From Sphingomonadales bacterium 63-6 (GTDB lineage Bacteria > Pseudomonadota > Alphaproteobacteria > Sphingomonadales > Sphingomonadaceae), in NCBI GenBank assembly GCA_001898545.1, contig MKUB01000173.1, positions 19,524-61,620 on the forward strand: a stretch of DNA of 42,097 bases, written 5' to 3'. Positions within the stretch are counted from its first letter, which is position 1; each line of letters opens with the position of its first letter. A program made the translations under genes and the position numbers. This document shows, in pieces, positions 35,492-42,097 of this stretch. The notes below the pieces were generated by a model. It did not search any database. It was given only the letters and a program-made list of their open reading frames with translations, and was not told the origin of the DNA.

Positions 35492-35577
35492 GTCACCCCG
35501 GACTTGTTCCGGGGTCCAGCTTGTCGGTCGGCTGAAGGAAAAGAGAAAGCGGGATCCCGGAACAAGTCCGGGGTGAC
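35492..35577. repeat. Inverted pair of CCCCGGAACAAGTCC-type repeats
   Basis: Left unit GTCACCCCGGACTTGTTCC (35492 onward) and right unit GGAACAAGTCCGGGGTGAC (ending 35577) are head-to-head copies of the family also seen at 5359-5390. They lie between the convergent ribA and beta-helix genes and would form a long hairpin. Confidence 0.75.
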
Positions 35578-35592
35578 TGCTGTGGAGATGAA

Positions 35593-36546
35593 TCACCGCC
35601 GCTCGTAGCGCGTCAGCCCCTGCCCGAGCTTGTTCTGCCCAATATTGAGTCGCTGTCCGGTCCAGTCCGCCACGAAAACGGTCGGCTGGGCGCGCGGGGC
35701 GAGGCGGGCGTCGTTGCCCGAGATTTCCAGCCCGTCCGACGTATGGCGCAGATCTTCCGCGCCTACCGCGATCAGGGCGGAGCGGTTTTCCTTGCTGGTA
35801 CCCTGGACGAACCAATTATTGGTAATCTGGCCGGTGGCGCCGGCTGGCAGGTCGATCATGTAATTGGTTTCCCGCCCGCCCGTATCGTCGAAACTGCACG
35901 AGGCGATCTGCACCTGTGCCGCGCGCGATTTCACGTAATGGCCGCCGCGCCCCTGTTCGAAACGGCTCCGGGTGACGCGCAACTGGCCGTAATCGCCGAT
36001 ATAGATCGAATGGGCGCACCCGCCCGCGCCTTCGCAGGTGCCAAGGCGGGTGAAGGTGGACTTGTCGATCATGATCCGCCCGTTCTGCGCCTCGCCCGTC
36101 AGGATGCCCTGCTGGCTGTCGCGGAACCAGCTCTGCGCAATGGTGAGGTTGCCCTGTTCCAGACGGATGCCCGCGCCATTGCCATCGGGCACACGCAGGT
36201 TCTGGAAGACGAGGCCGGTGACGGTGGCGTTCTTGCCGCGCAGGACCAGGGCGGCCTTGCCTTCGCAGGTCACCCCGTCGAGTACCGCTTTGCCGGGTTC
36301 CGCCGCCAGATAAGTGATGCTGCCCGCTGTCTGCACCGCGCAATCGGCGTGGAGACCGGGCGCGATTGAGATCGACCCCTTGCCCCCGCCGATGGCATCG
36401 ACTGCCTGTTGCAGGCTGCCATAGGTCTTCCCGGTTTCCACCACCGTATAAGGTGCGCTGCGGGACTGGGCGAAAAGGGCTGTGCCCGACGCGGCGGCAA
36501 GCGCGGCGGCGCCGATGGCGAGCGGGATGCGGATGCGGTTCTCCAT
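35593..36546 (-). CDS. Secreted right-handed parallel beta-helix protein
   Basis: A 317-residue exported protein. An N-terminal signal peptide (AIGAAALAAASGTALFAQ) is followed by repeated short beta-strand turns, as in ITYLAAEPGKAVLDGVTCEGKAALVLRGKNATVTGLVF-type rungs of pectate-lyase-like helices (quoted region split across residues 77-114). No catalytic acidic cluster can be assigned, so it may be structural or a carbohydrate enzyme. Two Cys pairs (LHADCAV, DGVTCEG and GTCEGAGGCAH) could form disulfides. It is last in a minus-strand row after SPFH, RHH and a small membrane protein, with a 46-base gap. Confidence 0.75.
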   Translation of the reverse strand: MENRIRIPLAIGAAALAAASGTALFAQSRSAPYTVVETGKTYGSLQQAVDAIGGGKGSISIAPGLHADCAVQTAGSITYLAAEPGKAVLDGVTCEGKAALVLRGKNATVTGLVFQNLRVPDGNGAGIRLEQGNLTIAQSWFRDSQQGILTGEAQNGRIMIDKSTFTRLGTCEGAGGCAHSIYIGDYGQLRVTRSRFEQGRGGHYVKSRAAQVQIASCSFDDTGGRETNYMIDLPAGATGQITNNWFVQGTSKENRSALIAVGAEDLRHTSDGLEISGNDARLAPRAQPTVFVADWTGQRLNIGQNKLGQGLTRYERR

Positions 36547-36592
36547 GGCGCTCGCTCTAGCAGAACGCGGTTAAAGAGCCGCTAACCGCGTT

Positions 36593-36919
36593 TCAGCGTT
36601 GGCCCTTGGGCCGCTGGCGTGTACCTTCACCTCCGCCCTTCGGCGCATCGTCATCTTCCTTGCCGGACCGCCATTTCCACCCGCCCCGCGTCCGCTTGCG
36701 CGCGATCATCATCAGGACCACCGTGGCGCCAAGGACCACGGTAGTGGATGTGATGATGGCCGCCGAATCCCCGGTGCCGATGGCGAGCATGGCGCCCAGT
36801 ATCACCAGCGTATAGGCGGCCATCAGTACCCAGCCCTGCCAGGCAATGGGCATGCCCGCGCCGTAGCCATATTTCTTCGGCGCAAACCAGTCGCCAGGTT
36901 CAAGGAACTTGTGCAGCAT
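36593..36919 (-). CDS. Small membrane protein, 108 aa
   Basis: A 108-residue protein that I do not recognise by function. Two hydrophobic helices lie at about residues 30-47 (GWVLMAAYTLVILGAMLA) and 55-72 (IITSTTVVLGATVVLMMI), the second ending in a basic patch (ARKRTRGGWKWRSGK), so the highly charged C-terminal 30 residues are probably cytoplasmic. It starts four bases after the RHH protein stop, and so belongs to the SPFH operon. Proteins of this shape are common in sphingomonads but uncharacterised. Confidence 0.75.
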   Translation of the reverse strand: MLHKFLEPGDWFAPKKYGYGAGMPIAWQGWVLMAAYTLVILGAMLAIGTGDSAAIITSTTVVLGATVVLMMIARKRTRGGWKWRSGKEDDDAPKGGGEGTRQRPKGQR

Positions 36920-36923
36920 CCGA

Positions 36924-37139
36924 TCACTCCGTCTGTTGTGTTATGTCCTTGGGCGGGCGGCCCCGGCGTGGTGGCTCGCCTGTCGCGACCTTCACTCCGC
37001 GCCGGGCCAGCGCCTCGCGCAGCAGCACTTCGACCTCGGCGTTGACTGAACGCAGATCCTGCGCGGCCAAGCGCTCGATCGCGGCATGAAGCGCCGGATC
37101 GAGCCGCAGGGGGAATGCTTTTTTCGCGGGGCCGGCCAT
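36924..37139 (-). CDS. Arc/HicB-like ribbon-helix-helix protein
   Basis: A 71-residue DNA-binding candidate. The N-terminal strand KAFPLRLDPALHAAIERLAA and the following helices (SVNAEVEVLLREALA) match the Arc/MetJ ribbon-helix-helix fold. The tail is basic and Pro-rich (PPRRGRPPKD), like an AT-hook. It lies seven bases after the SPFH gene. In similar genomes it is often labelled a HicB-family antitoxin, but no toxin gene is adjacent, so a regulator of this operon is more likely. A direct/inverted AT-rich repeat upstream of the operon may be its target. Confidence 0.8.
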   Translation of the reverse strand: MAGPAKKAFPLRLDPALHAAIERLAAQDLRSVNAEVEVLLREALARRGVKVATGEPPRRGRPPKDITQQTE

Positions 37140-37146
37140 GGTTCGG

Positions 37147-38046
37147 TTACTGGTAGAGCGTACCCGTATTGACCACCGGCTGCGCTTCCCGGTCCCCGCA
37201 CAGCACCACCATCAGGTTGGAGACCATGGCTGCCTTGCGCTCGTCATCCAGGTCGACGATGCCATCCTCGGCCAGCTTCACCAGTGCATCTTCCACCATG
37301 CCCACCGCACCCATCACCAGCTTGGTGCGCGCGGCGATCACAGCCTCGGCCTGTTGGCGGCGTAGCATCGCCCCGGCGATTTCGGGCGCATAGGCGAGGT
37401 GGGTGAGGCCTGCCTCGTCCACGATGATGCCTGCCACCTTCAGTCGGTCATTGAGCTCGGCCTGCAATTCGGAACTGATCACATCCGCACTGCCGCGCAG
37501 GGTCGTCTTGTCGTCATCGCTCATATCGTCATAGGGGTGGCGCGCGCCCACGGTGCGCAGCCCGGCCTCGATCTGGATGTTCACGAATTCGCGATAATCG
37601 TCCACGTCGAAGCTGGCCTGCGCCGTATCCTGCACGCGCCACACCACGTTGCAGGCCACTTCGATGGGGTTGCCCCGCAGATCGTTGATCTTCACCCGTT
37701 CCGAATGGACGTTATGCGCGCGCACATTGAGCTTGCGGCGGCCTTGCCAGAACCACACCCAGCGCAGGCCCTGCGTCCGGTCCGTGCCGCGATAGGCGCC
37801 GAACTGCGTGATGACATAGGCCTGATTGGGCTGCACCATGTAGAAGCCGGCAAGGATCATCGCGAAGAACAGGATGGAAAGCACCAGCGGTACGCCCAGC
37901 ACCGGGTCCGCGCCGCCCTTCAGGGCCGCGATGCACCACCCGCCAATAGCGACGAGCCCCAGCATGATGAGCAACATGATGTAGCCGTTGAAGGTGCTGG
38001 CCGGCATTTCCCGGCTGACCGTCATGCCCCGATTGGAATCCGACAT
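37147..38046 (-). CDS. SPFH domain / band 7 protein
   Basis: A 299-residue membrane-associated protein. Two hydrophobic segments ([20 protein letters not shown] and [20 protein letters not shown]) precede the SPFH domain, which begins at [18 protein letters not shown] and ends in a helical region with [24 protein letters not shown] proteins form membrane microdomain rings and often partner with proteases. The start at 38046 has GGGGAG about 8 bases upstream; the long frame adds 32 residues starting in the AT-rich promoter. It leads an operon with the RHH and small membrane proteins. Confidence 0.9.
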   Translation of the reverse strand: MSDSNRGMTVSREMPASTFNGYIMLLIMLGLVAIGGWCIAALKGGADPVLGVPLVLSILFFAMILAGFYMVQPNQAYVITQFGAYRGTDRTQGLRWVWFWQGRRKLNVRAHNVHSERVKINDLRGNPIEVACNVVWRVQDTAQASFDVDDYREFVNIQIEAGLRTVGARHPYDDMSDDDKTTLRGSADVISSELQAELNDRLKVAGIIVDEAGLTHLAYAPEIAGAMLRRQQAEAVIAARTKLVMGAVGMVEDALVKLAEDGIVDLDDERKAAMVSNLMVVLCGDREAQPVVNTGTLYQ

Positions 38047-38063
38047 CTGCGAATCTCCCCTGA

Positions 38064-38084
38064 ATGATATAATTATGATATCAT
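38064..38084. promoter_or_regulatory. AT-rich direct and palindromic repeat upstream of SPFH operon
   Basis: ATGATAT occurs at 38064-38070 and 38075-38081, 11 bases apart, and the second forms the perfect palindrome ATGATATCAT (38075-38084). Such helically phased repeats suit RHH regulators. TATAAT (38068-38073) lies within, on the plus strand. The position, 18 bases before the SPFH start, fits a promoter or operator. Confidence 0.5.
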
Positions 38085-38223
38085 ATTTTCTTGCCGGAAC
38101 TCCGTCAAACGGATTCGCCATGGGGAAAATTGCGGTTTGCATCGCAGCGCACCATGGCTAGGCTTGCAGCAGGGGAGCGCGCCTTGCCGCCCCCGGCCAT
38201 TTCCCGATTGGAAGAGAATACTC

Positions 38224-38526
38224 ATGAAGAAGCTTGTACAGATCGCCCTGGCATCGGCCGTCGCCCTGACCCTGTCCGCGTGCGGCAGCTCTGACGATGC
38301 CTCCACCGATGCCATGGCCGACGATGTTGAAGTGCCCGCGGATGAAGCGATGACCGGGGCTGAAGAGGCCGGCGCATTGCCCGCTGCCGACGCTCAGGCC
38401 ACCGAAGACGCCGCTCCGGCTGACGATGCCACCACTGCCGCGGAAGCCGCCGGCAACGCCGCTGCCGATGCAGTGGCCGATGTGGAGGCCGCCGCTGCCG
38501 AAAGCACCGGCGCGAAGACCAACTGA
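38224..38526 (+). CDS. Ala/Asp-rich lipoprotein, 100 aa
   Basis: A 100-residue lipoprotein with signal MKKLVQIALASAVALTLSAC, the Cys being the lipidation site (lipobox LSAC). The mature part is low-complexity and acidic, built mostly of Ala, Asp and Glu with no predicted domain; it is probably unstructured. A GGAAGAG site lies upstream and a strong terminator follows (38566-38599). I cannot assign a function. Confidence 0.8.
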   Translation: MKKLVQIALASAVALTLSACGSSDDASTDAMADDVEVPADEAMTGAEEAGALPAADAQATEDAAPADDATTAAEAAGNAAADAVADVEAAAAESTGAKTN

Positions 38527-38565
38527 GGCAGGGCCTCCTCCGTGGAGGCACGGCCAGTATGAAAG

Positions 38566-38599
38566 GCGGGCGCGGCCTAAGGGTTCGCGTCCGCTTTTT
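38566..38599 (+). terminator. Intrinsic terminator after lipoprotein gene
   Basis: A 9-bp stem GCGGGCGCG/CGCGTCCGC (one G-U pair) with an 11-base loop, followed by TTTTTC. A second, smaller hairpin GCCTCC/GGAGGC (38533-38549) lies just after the stop. Confidence 0.85.
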
Positions 38600-38628
38600 C
38601 TTTACCTGAAATGCACTATGATCTCGCC

Positions 38629-38877
38629 ATGCGCCATTCCATCCGCTTTCCAGCCCTGATCTCCGCCCTGCTTGCGTTCACCCCGGCCTTGCTGCTGGCG
38701 GGCTGCGGTCCGAACGACACCGATCCCGGGCCTGGCGGCGTAACCGTGGCGGAAGCGCGCGCGCTGGACGAAGCTGCCGAAATGATCGAGCAGCGCCGCC
38801 TGCCCGATGCCGCGCTGGAAAATGGCACGCAGGCGCCTGACGCCACGCCTTCTCCCAATGGGAATGCGGCGGAGTAA
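38629..38877 (+). CDS. Small lipoprotein, 82 aa
   Basis: A short lipoprotein starting at ATG 38629. The signal (SIRFPALISALLAFTPALL) ends in lipobox LLAGC. The mature chain has a helical AEARALDEAAEMIEQRR segment and a Pro/Asn-rich end. No known domain. An upstream in-frame ATG at 38611 gives six more residues. Its stop is three bases before the next gene, so they are probably cotranscribed. Confidence 0.7.
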   Translation: MRHSIRFPALISALLAFTPALLLAGCGPNDTDPGPGGVTVAEARALDEAAEMIEQRRLPDAALENGTQAPDATPSPNGNAAE

Positions 38878-38880
38878 ACC

Positions 38881-39738
38881 ATGACTGACGCAAATGAATG
38901 GATCGGCCGCGAAGAGCGCCAGACCGACCGGCTGGACGTGCCCCTGGCGCATCGCTGGCTGGCGACACTGAACCTCACCCCGCGTGAGGATGGATCGATG
39001 CCGCAGGGCATTCACTGGTGTCTCTGTGTGCCCGAAACGCCCACCGCCCGGCTGGGCCCGGACGGCCACCCCGCCTCCGACGGTTCGCCCGGCAGCTTCC
39101 AGCGCCCGGTTCCCGCTGCGCGGCGCATGTGGGCGGGCAGCGATCTGACTTTCCACGCCCCGATCCCGGTCAGCGCCTGGATCGAACGCCTCAGCCGGAT
39201 CGAGACGATCGAGGACAAGCAAGGTGGCAGCGGCAAGCTGACCTTCGTGACGGTCAGCCATGAAACCCGCGCCGACAACGTCCTGGCCGTGACCGAGCGG
39301 CAGACGCTGGTCTATCGCGATGCACCCCCACCGGGTGCGCCGCCAGCCCCTCCGCCGCTGGGCGATACGCGCTTCAATGAAGGCGAATGGGAAGCGGTGG
39401 AGCGTATGATGCCCACCATGCCGCTGCTGTTCCGTTATTCCGCGCTGACCTTCAACACGCACCGCATCCATTACGATGCCGATTATGTGCGCGATGTGGA
39501 GAATTATCGCGGCCCGGTGGTGCATGGCCCGCTTACCGCCACGCTGCTGCTGCGGCTGGCCGCGCGCAAATGCGGAGAGAACCGGCTGGCGCGCTTCGCC
39601 TTTCGCGGCACCAGTCCGGCGATTGTCGATGAAGAACTGGTGCTGGCCCTGCGCGGCCCGCGCGATGCACTGGAACTGGGCGCCTTCGCGGCGGACGGGC
39701 GACAGGTCATGAAGGCTGAGGCTGCCTGTCAGGGGTGA
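38881..39738 (+). CDS. FAS1-like / MaoC-type dehydratase (hot-dog fold)
   Basis: A 285-residue protein with two hot-dog-like parts. The C-terminal half shows LLFRYSALTFNTHRIHYD and GPVVHGPLTATLLLRL, the R-hydratase/mesaconyl-CoA hydratase signature with the catalytic Asp-His type residues. The N-terminal half (LTFHAPIPVSAWIERLSRI) is the partner domain. It may hydrate or dehydrate an enoyl-CoA; similar proteins act in propanoate/mesaconate metabolism and other acyl-CoA routes. No CoA ligase or transferase is adjacent, so the pathway is not evident. Confidence 0.85.
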   Translation: MTDANEWIGREERQTDRLDVPLAHRWLATLNLTPREDGSMPQGIHWCLCVPETPTARLGPDGHPASDGSPGSFQRPVPAARRMWAGSDLTFHAPIPVSAWIERLSRIETIEDKQGGSGKLTFVTVSHETRADNVLAVTERQTLVYRDAPPPGAPPAPPPLGDTRFNEGEWEAVERMMPTMPLLFRYSALTFNTHRIHYDADYVRDVENYRGPVVHGPLTATLLLRLAARKCGENRLARFAFRGTSPAIVDEELVLALRGPRDALELGAFAADGRQVMKAEAACQG

Positions 39739-39760
39739 GCTCGGCAGGTAAGCCAACCTT

Positions 39761-39829
39761 CGTCATTCCCGCGTAGGCGGAATCCAGTTCCACGGTTGCT
39801 GCTGGATTCCCGCCTACGCGGGAATGACG
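39761..39829. repeat. Inverted repeat (CGTCATTCCCGCGTAGGCGG type)
   Basis: Arms at 39761-39787 and 39802-39829 are reverse complements except for one missing G on the left. It is the same family as 5231-5300, in a gap between convergent genes. Confidence 0.8.
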
Positions 39830-39845
39830 AAATTAGAGAAGCTGC

Positions 39846-40622
39846 CTACCCCAGATAAGGCGGCAGCGGCTTGATAAGGCTGAAATATTCCTCGGCCGGG
39901 GCATATTCCAGGGGCTTCAGCACGAAATCGGGCTGTTCCACCGCAATATCGGGCAACCGGTCCAGCAGATTGCGGATCAGGGTCAGCCGTCCGCGTTTCT
40001 GATCGTTGAAATCCACCAGCGTCCACGGGGCATAATCGGTGTGGCTGGCTGCCAGCATCTCTTCCCGCGCGGCGGTATAGGCGACGTATTTTTCCCGTGC
40101 CACGAGGTCGATTGGCGAGAGCTTCCAGCGCTTGAGCGGATCGTCATAGCGTTCCGCCAGCCGCTTTTCCTGTTCGGCCTGATCCGTGGTCAGCCAATAT
40201 TTGAACAGCACGATGCCGTCATCCACCAGCTGCTTTTCAAAGATGGGAACCTGCCGGAGGAAGGCATCCACTTGTGGCTGGGTGGCAAAGCCCATCACCT
40301 TTTCCACGCCTGCACGATTATACCAGCTGCGGTCGAACAGCACGATTTCGCCCGCGCAGGGCAGATGTTCGACATAGCGCTGGAAATACCACTGGCTGGC
40401 TTCCTGCTCGCTCGGCTTGGGCAGGGCCACAGTGCGGCACTGGCGCGGATTGAGCGGGGCGCTGATCGCGTGGATCACCCCGCTCTTGCCCGACGTATCG
40501 CGCCCCTCAAACAGCACCAGCACGCGCGCGCCGGTGGTCTTGGCCCATTGCGCCATGGACAGGAGTTCAAGCTGCATCGGCGCGAGCAGCTTTTCGTATT
40601 CCTTGCTCTTCAGCTTTCCCAT
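39846..40622 (-). CDS. ppk2: Polyphosphate kinase 2
   Basis: A 258-residue PPK2-family nucleotide kinase. Walker A is FEGRDTSGKSG (the usual form is GxDxxGKxG), the lid module begins RQCRTVALPKPSEQE, Walker B is EIVLFDRSWYNRAGVE, and the RWKLSPIDLVAREKY segment follows. These enzymes transfer phosphate between polyphosphate and nucleotides. Which direction or nucleotide it favours cannot be read. It is the last gene of the uppP-ppk2 pair on the minus strand. Confidence 0.92.
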   Translation of the reverse strand: MGKLKSKEYEKLLAPMQLELLSMAQWAKTTGARVLVLFEGRDTSGKSGVIHAISAPLNPRQCRTVALPKPSEQEASQWYFQRYVEHLPCAGEIVLFDRSWYNRAGVEKVMGFATQPQVDAFLRQVPIFEKQLVDDGIVLFKYWLTTDQAEQEKRLAERYDDPLKRWKLSPIDLVAREKYVAYTAAREEMLAASHTDYAPWTLVDFNDQKRGRLTLIRNLLDRLPDIAVEQPDFVLKPLEYAPAEEYFSLIKPLPPYLG

Positions 40623-40632
40623 GGGTGCAGAC

Positions 40633-40650
40633 TGCCCCGAAACCGGGGCA
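40633..40650 (-). terminator. Hairpin between uppP and ppk2
   Basis: A perfect 7-bp stem TGCCCCG/CGGGGCA with a four-base loop, in the 42-base gap. No T-run, so attenuation between the two genes is only possible. Confidence 0.45.
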
Positions 40651-40664
40651 CTGTCAGCACCAAA

Positions 40665-41477
40665 TCAGCGGAGGGCCAGCCAGGCAATCGCCACCGCGCC
40701 CAGTACAATGCGATACCAGCCGAAGGGCGAGAAACCATGGCGGCTGACATAGGAAATGAAGGCCCGGATCACGATCAGCGCGACCACGAAGCTGACGACG
40801 AAGCCAATCGCGATCTCGTCCCACCCGACAGTGGCGACGCCTTGCGCGATCTCTTCATGGCCGCCAAGCAATTCCAGCGTGGAAGCGCCCACCATGGTCG
40901 GCACGGCGAGGAAGAAGGAGAGTTCCGCCGCCGTCTTGCGGCCGATGCCCATGGCCAGCGCGCCCATGATCGTGGCGCCGGACCGGCTGACGCCGGGCAC
41001 CATGGCCAGGCATTGCGCCAGACCCACGCCCAGCGCCTGTTTCAGCGGCAGTTCGGCCACGCCCTTTTCCGGGCCGGGATGGGCGTTCTTCTCGATCACC
41101 AGAATCGCGATACCGCCCAGCAGCAGGGCCCATGCCACTACCGAAGGGCTGCCCAGCAGCACGTCGATATAATCCTTCAGCAGCAAGCCAAGGATCGCTG
41201 AAGGCAGGAAGGCGGCCAGGATATTGCGCACGAACAGCAGGCTGCCCCGCTCCAGCCGCAACATGCCGATCCCCGCGCTCCAGAAAGTGCGCCAATATTG
41301 GACCACCACCGCCAGGATCGCGCCGAGCTGAATCACGACATTGAACATCGCCCATTGGTGCGAATCATAGCCGAACAGCTCTGTGGCGAGGATGAGGTGT
41401 CCGGTGGATGACACGGGCACGAATTCGGTGAGGCCCTCGACAATGCCGAGGAGGATCGCGGTAAGGGTCAGGTCCAT
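40665..41477 (-). CDS. uppP: Undecaprenyl-diphosphate phosphatase
   Basis: A 270-residue inner-membrane enzyme (BacA/UppP) that regenerates undecaprenyl phosphate for peptidoglycan precursors. Many hydrophobic helices are visible. The active-site motifs GIVEGLTEFVPVSSTGHLIL (Glu-rich motif 1) and PGVSRSGATIMGAL (motif 2 with Ser/Arg) are intact, and length is normal. It starts at ATG 41477. Confidence 0.96.
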   Translation of the reverse strand: MDLTLTAILLGIVEGLTEFVPVSSTGHLILATELFGYDSHQWAMFNVVIQLGAILAVVVQYWRTFWSAGIGMLRLERGSLLFVRNILAAFLPSAILGLLLKDYIDVLLGSPSVVAWALLLGGIAILVIEKNAHPGPEKGVAELPLKQALGVGLAQCLAMVPGVSRSGATIMGALAMGIGRKTAAELSFFLAVPTMVGASTLELLGGHEEIAQGVATVGWDEIAIGFVVSFVVALIVIRAFISYVSRHGFSPFGWYRIVLGAVAIAWLALR

Positions 41478-41610
41478 ATAATCGCGGTGATGGCGGCTGG
41501 GCCGTGCAAGTCAAGCGCGGTGAGGCAGGCCAAGCCATTCTTCGTGTATTTTCATCGCTCTTGCGGGTGGCCGACCCTGTGCCGGCCATCCGCAAGGGCA
41601 AAACAGTGCC

Positions 41611-42097
41611 TTACCAGATGTGGACGCGCTCTTCCGGCGGCAGATAGAGCTTGTCGCCCGGCTTCACATCGAACGCCTTGTACCAGGCATCGACATTGCG
41701 CAGCGGGCCGTTCACCCGGAACTTCTCGGGCGAATGGGGATCGGTCAGCATCTGCTGGCGAAGCCGCTCCGGTCGGCTGGTGGAGCGCCAGGCTTGCGCC
41801 CAGCCGAGGAAGAAGCGCTGGTCGCCGGTCAAGCCGTCGATCACCTTGTCCTCCTTGCCGCCCAGCGACATCTTGTAGGCGCGATAGGCCAGGCTGAGGC
41901 CCGAAAGGTCGCCGATATTCTCGCCCAGGGTCAAGCGGCCATTGACGCAGGTCTTACCCTCGTCGAGCGGGCAGAAGGCATCGTATTGTGCCGCCAGCTT
42001 GTCGCCCTTGGCGTCGAAGGCCTTGCGATCGGCTTCGGTCCACCAGTCTTCCAGACGGCCCTTGGCATCGTATTTCGATCCCTGATCGTCAAAGCCG
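41611..42097 (-). CDS. M13 (neprilysin-like) metallopeptidase, C-terminal part
   Basis: The gene is cut by the right edge; 161 residues of the C-terminus are visible. The third zinc ligand motif is in LGENIGDLSGLSLAY (GENIxD), a Cys in DAFCPLDEGKT, and the end is LPPEERVHIW, as in M13 peptidases, where the last tryptophan is conserved. The HExxH motif lies outside the window. Most such proteins are secreted or membrane-bound endopeptidases or signalling-peptide processors. The frame is open from 42096 inward. Confidence 0.9.
   Translation of the reverse strand, partial: GFDDQGSKYDAKGRLEDWWTEADRKAFDAKGDKLAAQYDAFCPLDEGKTCVNGRLTLGENIGDLSGLSLAYRAYKMSLGGKEDKVIDGLTGDQRFFLGWAQAWRSTSRPERLRQQMLTDPHSPEKFRVNGPLRNVDAWYKAFDVKPGDKLYLPPEERVHIW

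Noticed and set aside
36924-37139. Toxin-antitoxin pair
   Set aside because: Only the antitoxin-like RHH protein is present; its neighbours are SPFH and a membrane protein, not a toxin.
38131-38160. Fifth copy of the 30-bp element upstream of the lipoprotein gene
   Set aside because: A TTTGCA and CACCATG are present, but the first half-site is TTGCGG and no GCAAY lies at the fixed distance.
40041-41201. 386-residue plus-strand open frame
   Set aside because: Antisense to ppk2 and uppP, both of which have intact motifs.

Overview
The window is GC-rich chromosomal DNA, most likely from an alphaproteobacterium of the order Sphingomonadales. This rests on gene content: an acyl carrier protein next to serine palmitoyltransferase (sphingolipid synthesis), UrcA-family exported proteins, LolA, an SPFH protein paired with a ribbon-helix-helix protein, and palindromic intergenic repeats of the kind common in sphingomonads. 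No tRNA, rRNA, insertion sequence, prophage or CRISPR array was seen.

Region 1 (1-12 kb) is accessory oxidative metabolism. A plus-strand operon holds a truncated serine hydrolase, a CrtI-like FAD oxidoreductase, a 73-residue unknown protein and an SDR dehydrogenase. After a HerA-like ATPase comes a minus-strand operon of GMC oxidoreductase, metallo-beta-lactamase-fold hydrolase, cytochrome P450, a second such hydrolase and a 3-hydroxyisobutyrate-dehydrogenase-like enzyme, with an AraC-type regulator downstream. It looks like a catabolic pathway whose substrate cannot be read from sequence.

Region 2 (12-20 kb) holds acp-spt, guaA, an array of four tiny genes, and gyrB. The array alternates a 27-codon ORF with an UrcA gene, twice. 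Each unit is preceded by the same 30-bp bipartite element with fixed internal spacing and has its own hairpin. This is the most unusual signal in the window.

Region 3 (20-28 kb) has a divergent SnoaL-like/HxlR pair with a palindromic operator candidate, a 5'-nucleotidase lipoprotein, an unknown two-TM protein, three tandem paralogous secreted esterases and a second HerA-like ATPase (DUF853).

Region 4 (28-35.5 kb) is mostly housekeeping: a fused PabB-PabC folate enzyme, a class I aminotransferase, an RluA-type pseudouridine synthase and ArfB in a tightly overlapped operon, then rpmG (L33), lolA, a structured non-coding stretch with a strong terminator, xth and ribA. ribA seems to begin at a CTG codon overlapping the xth stop.

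Region 5 (35.5-42 kb) has a beta-helix protein, an SPFH/RHH/small membrane protein operon with an AT-rich operator candidate, two small lipoproteins, a MaoC/FAS1-like dehydratase, a PPK2 kinase, UppP and the C-terminal end of an M13 metallopeptidase cut by the window edge. Start codons were moved inward from the longest reading frame wherever a Shine-Dalgarno site, signal peptide or family N-terminus supported it.
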